Positions 40,340 through 42,584 of a DNA stretch of 42,584 nt are shown in pieces (within the stretch, counting starts at the first letter, position 1; each line of letters starts with the position of its first letter). Source of the DNA: a virus; IMG/VR virus record IMGVR_UViG_3300034109_000450, positions 1-42,584 of that record; one strand, written 5' to 3'. The notes beneath the pieces are model-generated. The model did no database searches and was not told the DNA's origin. It worked only from the letters and a program-made list of their open reading frames with translations. Position numbers and translations under genes: made by a program.

Positions 40340-40388
40340 TTCCCATTCTTTGCAATTGCAAGGGGTGGGAAGGAAGCATTTATGCTTC
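40340..40388 (+). promoter_or_regulatory. Two consecutive hairpins between operon genes
   Basis: The first (40340-40371) folds TTCCCATTCTTTGCAA onto TTGCAAGGGGTGGGAA with only G-U wobbles (pairs that hold in plus-strand RNA). The second (40373-40388) is GAAGCAT/ATGCTTC. A U-tract does not follow, so it more likely protects or separates the messages of the two parts of the operon than ends transcription. Confidence 0.5.
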
Positions 40389-40408
40389 AATAAAACAAAC
40401 TAAACATC

Positions 40409-40738
40409 ATGACAAAAAAGCAAGAGTTAGACGCATGGAAAGATTTTTCGGAGTCTTTGCCAATTGAAAGCTATTCAAAGGGAGCCCTGTGTTCTCTTTT
40501 GATTGAACTAGAGAACGCTCTCCGGAGTGATTACATCCCCACGTTAAGTCTTTTCGAAGCTGGCCAGCGTGCTAGTGACTTGATTGAAGGGGCAAAAAAG
40601 ACCAGTGAAGGCCTTTTAAAACAAGCAGAAGAAAAGGCTGATAGAATCGTATCAAAGGCAATCGAAACGGATTTAATGTACAGGGCGCGAATTGACGCTT
40701 GGAAGGTTAAAGCTGGAAAGGAGATTGAAGCACTGTGA
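40409..40738 (+). CDS. Coiled-coil hypothetical protein
   Basis: 109 residues beginning MTKKQELDAWKDFSESLPIE. The C-terminal half (ASDLIEGAKKTSEGLLKQAE and EKADRIVSKAI) is a heptad-like coiled coil. First gene after the double hairpin. The leader is A-rich (AACTAAACATC), nearly identical to the leader of the 39385 gene. No family recognised. Confidence 0.55.
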   Translation: MTKKQELDAWKDFSESLPIESYSKGALCSLLIELENALRSDYIPTLSLFEAGQRASDLIEGAKKTSEGLLKQAEEKADRIVSKAIETDLMYRARIDAWKVKAGKEIEAL

Positions 40739-41100
40739 GAGCCCCAAGCATCAAAACACTTTGCGAGAGCCTTCACCTTGAAAGGGACAAGGCAAAGCTA
40801 ATCCGGGCTCTTATCAAAAAAGAGCAAAAGACTCGGGACGAAACTCTTTTCCCTTTAACATTCGAATGGATAGAGCAATGCTACCATGCTCCCAATTGGG
40901 TGGAGCGCGTGCTTTCGTGCGTGAATGAATTCTTACAAGGACACGGAGTTGAAGGGATAGATGGCGCAGACTTCCGATTCCCTTTGATGGCATACGTCAA
41001 CATTGGAGAGACTTATCAGCCTACGCTTCTCTTTTGCTATAAAACGCAAAACTTTCGCGTTCAATCGGTAGGAGACTACCTGGAAAAAATGGGGCTATAA
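40735..41100 (+). CDS. Hypothetical protein, GTG start
   Basis: 121 residues beginning (GTG) RAPSIKTLCESLHLERDKA. The GTG overlaps the previous stop as GTGA. Mixed fold with several aromatic residues (WIEQCYHAPNWVERVL, then YQPTLLFCYKTQNFRV). Last gene before the terminator. Function unknown. Confidence 0.55.
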   Translation: MRAPSIKTLCESLHLERDKAKLIRALIKKEQKTRDETLFPLTFEWIEQCYHAPNWVERVLSCVNEFLQGHGVEGIDGADFRFPLMAYVNIGETYQPTLLFCYKTQNFRVQSVGDYLEKMGL

Positions 41101-41132
41101 GCCTTTTCCTGTCAGCTTAAATCAAAAGACTG

Positions 41133-41152
41133 GGGAAGCCTTCGCGCTTCCC
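41133..41152 (+). terminator. Intrinsic terminator of plus-strand operon
   Basis: GGGAAGC and GCTTCCC form a 7-bp stem around CTTCGC, followed by TTTTCTTTTCC. It lies 33 bases after the last plus-strand stop and ends just before the convergent minus-strand gene stop at 41164; a TCTTTT tract on the other side suggests it may work in both directions. Confidence 0.75.
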
Positions 41153-41163
41153 TTTTCTTTTCC

Positions 41164-41439
41164 TTACCCTTTTGCCTTTTCGCTTAGGGAAGCTCTTAAG
41201 GCTTCCCATCGTTCCCTACTGTCCTCTTCTTTAATCGGCACAAGAATTTCATCGACATCGCCCTGGAACACTGCTAGCGCGACGGCCAGCCGTCTGGCGT
41301 CTATGCACGTTGCGTCTTTTACAAAGCCATCATGATGAGCCTTTTGCAGTTGAGTTGCAATACGCTTTGCCTCGTCCAGGAACTGCGTGTACTCCAAAGA
41401 GTGCCCAAGTACCGGGCAATAGATCGTTTTATTTTTCAA
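41164..41439 (-). CDS. Hypothetical protein
   Basis: 91 residues beginning MKNKTIYCPVLGHSLEYTQF. A His/Cys-bearing N-terminus (YCPVLGHS) and helical remainder. Upstream bases 41440-41461 repeat ATTTTCATTT-like words. Convergent with the plus-strand operon. No family recognised. Confidence 0.5.
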   Translation of the reverse strand: MKNKTIYCPVLGHSLEYTQFLDEAKRIATQLQKAHHDGFVKDATCIDARRLAVALAVFQGDVDEILVPIKEEDSRERWEALRASLSEKAKG

Positions 41440-41461
41440 ATTTGAAATCTCATTTTCATTT

Positions 41462-42001
41462 TCATTTTGGTTTCGAAGCCTGATTGAACAAGTCCCCTAT
41501 CTCTCCATGAGCGTGCAGGTGTACATGCTGGTGGAGCTGTTCTGGTGCCTTATTCTTCTCTAGGGCCATGTACTTATCCAGAGTCACGCCTAAGGTCAGC
41601 ACGGCGTCTTTAGGGGCCATCTCTGGCAGGGTATCTTCTACCCTTTTCATGGCTCCGTCGATTAGGGTCTGCATCCTACCCTTCAGGTTTGCCGAGAAAT
41701 ATGAATTTCGAAATTGAGAATCGTAATCCAAAAAGTATTGCCTTACCTCGTTGACTGTATTGTACGAGACACCCACCTTGTCTGCGATATACGGGCTACC
41801 ATGCCCTTGGCAGTACAGTTCTAGGATCTCCTTACGCTGTTCCTCTGACACCCCAGCAAACAGTCCTTTACCGTTGATCTTCTCGATCTGTACGCCCATG
41901 ACGTGATCCTCGATCTTGACATTGGCTAACCCGGCAAGCTGCCTTGCTCTAGTCTCGGCTGACTTATACTGTCGCTTCTTTTTTGGCTTTGGCTTTTGCA
42001 T
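41462..42001 (-). CDS. Helix-turn-helix protein, putative small terminase
   Basis: 179 residues from MQKPKPKKKRQYKSAETRAR (a GTG at 42055 is the alternative). Basic N-terminus, HTH at about 52-92 (EEQRKEILELYCQGHGSPYI then GVSYNTVNEV), then helices (PKDAVLTLGVTLDKYMALEK) and a His-rich end. The layout of HTH plus oligomerisation helices resembles small terminase subunits. Role inferred; it could also be a regulator. Confidence 0.45.
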   Translation of the reverse strand: MQKPKPKKKRQYKSAETRARQLAGLANVKIEDHVMGVQIEKINGKGLFAGVSEEQRKEILELYCQGHGSPYIADKVGVSYNTVNEVRQYFLDYDSQFRNSYFSANLKGRMQTLIDGAMKRVEDTLPEMAPKDAVLTLGVTLDKYMALEKNKAPEQLHQHVHLHAHGEIGDLFNQASKPK

Positions 42002-42257
42002 CGAGTCTTCTCTGTTTACGCCTGAAGTATCTTTCGCGGGATTCAATCTCCCCACAAGGCTGGCAAAACTTTTGGATGGTTACGTTCTTTTCGTAATCAA
42101 TACCACATTTCACACAGACTGCCGCAATCTTTCTGTACTTAAAGCCTTTACGCTCCCCGATATCCTTGGGAAACACAACGATGTTACGCCTAAGTGCATC
42201 TAGCACAATACGATTGGCCTGCCGATAGAAGTCTTCCGTTAAAGGTTGCGCAGACAT
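41964..42257 (-). CDS. Zinc-ribbon small protein
   Basis: 97 residues. CVKCGIDY and FCQPCGE give a C-x2-C ... C-x2-C ribbon at about residues 48-72, with a very basic C-terminus (RRKQRRLDAKAKAKKEA). It overlaps both neighbours. Probably DNA- or RNA-binding. It resembles small phage proteins beside terminase or replication genes. Confidence 0.55.
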   Translation of the reverse strand: MSAQPLTEDFYRQANRIVLDALRRNIVVFPKDIGERKGFKYRKIAAVCVKCGIDYEKNVTIQKFCQPCGEIESRERYFRRKQRRLDAKAKAKKEATV

Positions 42258-42448
42258 TGGAAGGAAATAGTTTGAGTGATCCTTGCCGCCATCTTGGTTG
42301 CTGACGGTTTCGAGTAACCAAACGCCATGATCTCTTCGATAAACGCTTTGCGATGAGCATTTAAGAAGAATGCTGTGACATCTAGGTCGTAGAAGTCTAG
42401 GTCAAGGATTGGGTTCTTTTTGATTTTCTTTAATGTATTCGATTCCAT
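42239..42448 (-). CDS. Small hypothetical protein
   Basis: 69 residues beginning MESNTLKKIKKNPILDLDFY. Helical C-terminal half (GYSKPSATKMAARITQTI). The start lies inside the end of the upstream frame (overlap of about 47 bases). Function unknown. Confidence 0.5.
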   Translation of the reverse strand: MESNTLKKIKKNPILDLDFYDLDVTAFFLNAHRKAFIEEIMAFGYSKPSATKMAARITQTISFQCLRNL

Positions 42449-42584
42449 GTTGTTCTAGTAGTTTGTAGAGGCGTTGTGCCTCGGTCTTCCATGTTGTTCT
42501 TTTTTCTTTGATTGGCAAGCCTGCGATTTGACGCAGTTTGTTTATTGTACCAGCACCGATGCCGTGCAGTAACTTGGACTGTAG
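42402..42584 (-). CDS. DNA-binding-like protein, C-terminal part only (cut by window edge)
   Basis: The frame is open from base 42584 to a TGA at 42402-42404, 60 codons: LQSKLLHGIGAGTINKLRQI then an RTTWKTEAQRLYKLLEQHGI helix. The GIGAGTINKLR segment looks like a helix-turn-helix. The start lies outside the window. It overlaps the next gene, as is usual here. Confidence 0.5.
   Translation of the reverse strand, partial: LQSKLLHGIGAGTINKLRQIAGLPIKEKRTTWKTEAQRLYKLLEQHGIEYIKENQKEPNP

Overview
The window is part of a tailed dsDNA bacteriophage genome. It encodes a large terminase, a 702-residue portal, a scaffold, an SU10-type (DUF5309-like) major capsid protein, tail fibres, a lysis cassette, giant putative ejection proteins and a replication block. 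There is no tape-measure, sheath or tail-tube gene, which suggests a short-tailed (podovirus-like) particle. No integrase, repressor, tRNA or rRNA was seen. The genome runs off both ends of the window: genes are cut at base 1 and at base 42584. Most start codons follow A-rich leaders without a clear Shine-Dalgarno sequence, so the host may initiate translation largely independently of SD; the host itself cannot be named.

Layout. From 42.6 to 41.2 kb on the minus strand are small DNA-binding proteins, including a helix-turn-helix protein that may be the small terminase. From 39.2 to 41.1 kb on the plus strand is an operon of small accessory genes with an internal double hairpin, ending in a stem-loop terminator. 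A gene-free divergent region (38.56-39.2 kb) and a gene-free, strongly folded segment (37.7-37.96 kb) lie between this and the terminase. From 37.7 to 8.3 kb the minus strand is one long late block: terminase, portal, scaffold, capsid, a tandem array of four hairpins, connector-like proteins, fibres, small basic proteins, spanin/holin/endolysin, tail proteins, and ejection-type proteins. From 8.25 kb to base 1 is the replication and accessory block: an SSB-like protein, an excisionase-type HTH, a PD-(D/E)XK protein, a helicase loader-like protein, a DnaB helicase in two pieces, a RecB/Cas4-like nuclease, a cytosine methyltransferase, and a run of tiny genes joined by ATGA overlaps. That run includes Lar-like and DUF2829/Tad2-like candidates for defeating host defence.

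The most striking system is a YcaO-TfuA gene pair (14946-17095) embedded by coding overlaps inside the ejection-protein cluster. YcaO and TfuA together are the known machinery for peptide-backbone thioamidation (thioglycine in methanogen McrA, thioamide RiPPs). I see no precursor peptide beside them, so a virion protein or a host protein is the likely substrate. A GNAT-like gene lies one gene away.

Two other unusual signals stand out. The DnaB helicase is cut between its Walker A helix and the next strand by a four-gene insertion of about 2 kb, with the reading frames at both junctions overlapping the inserted genes. The non-coding stretch after the capsid gene carries four hairpins with a constant GAGAGA loop (minus strand), a constant flank at fixed distance, and stems that change in a compensatory way.
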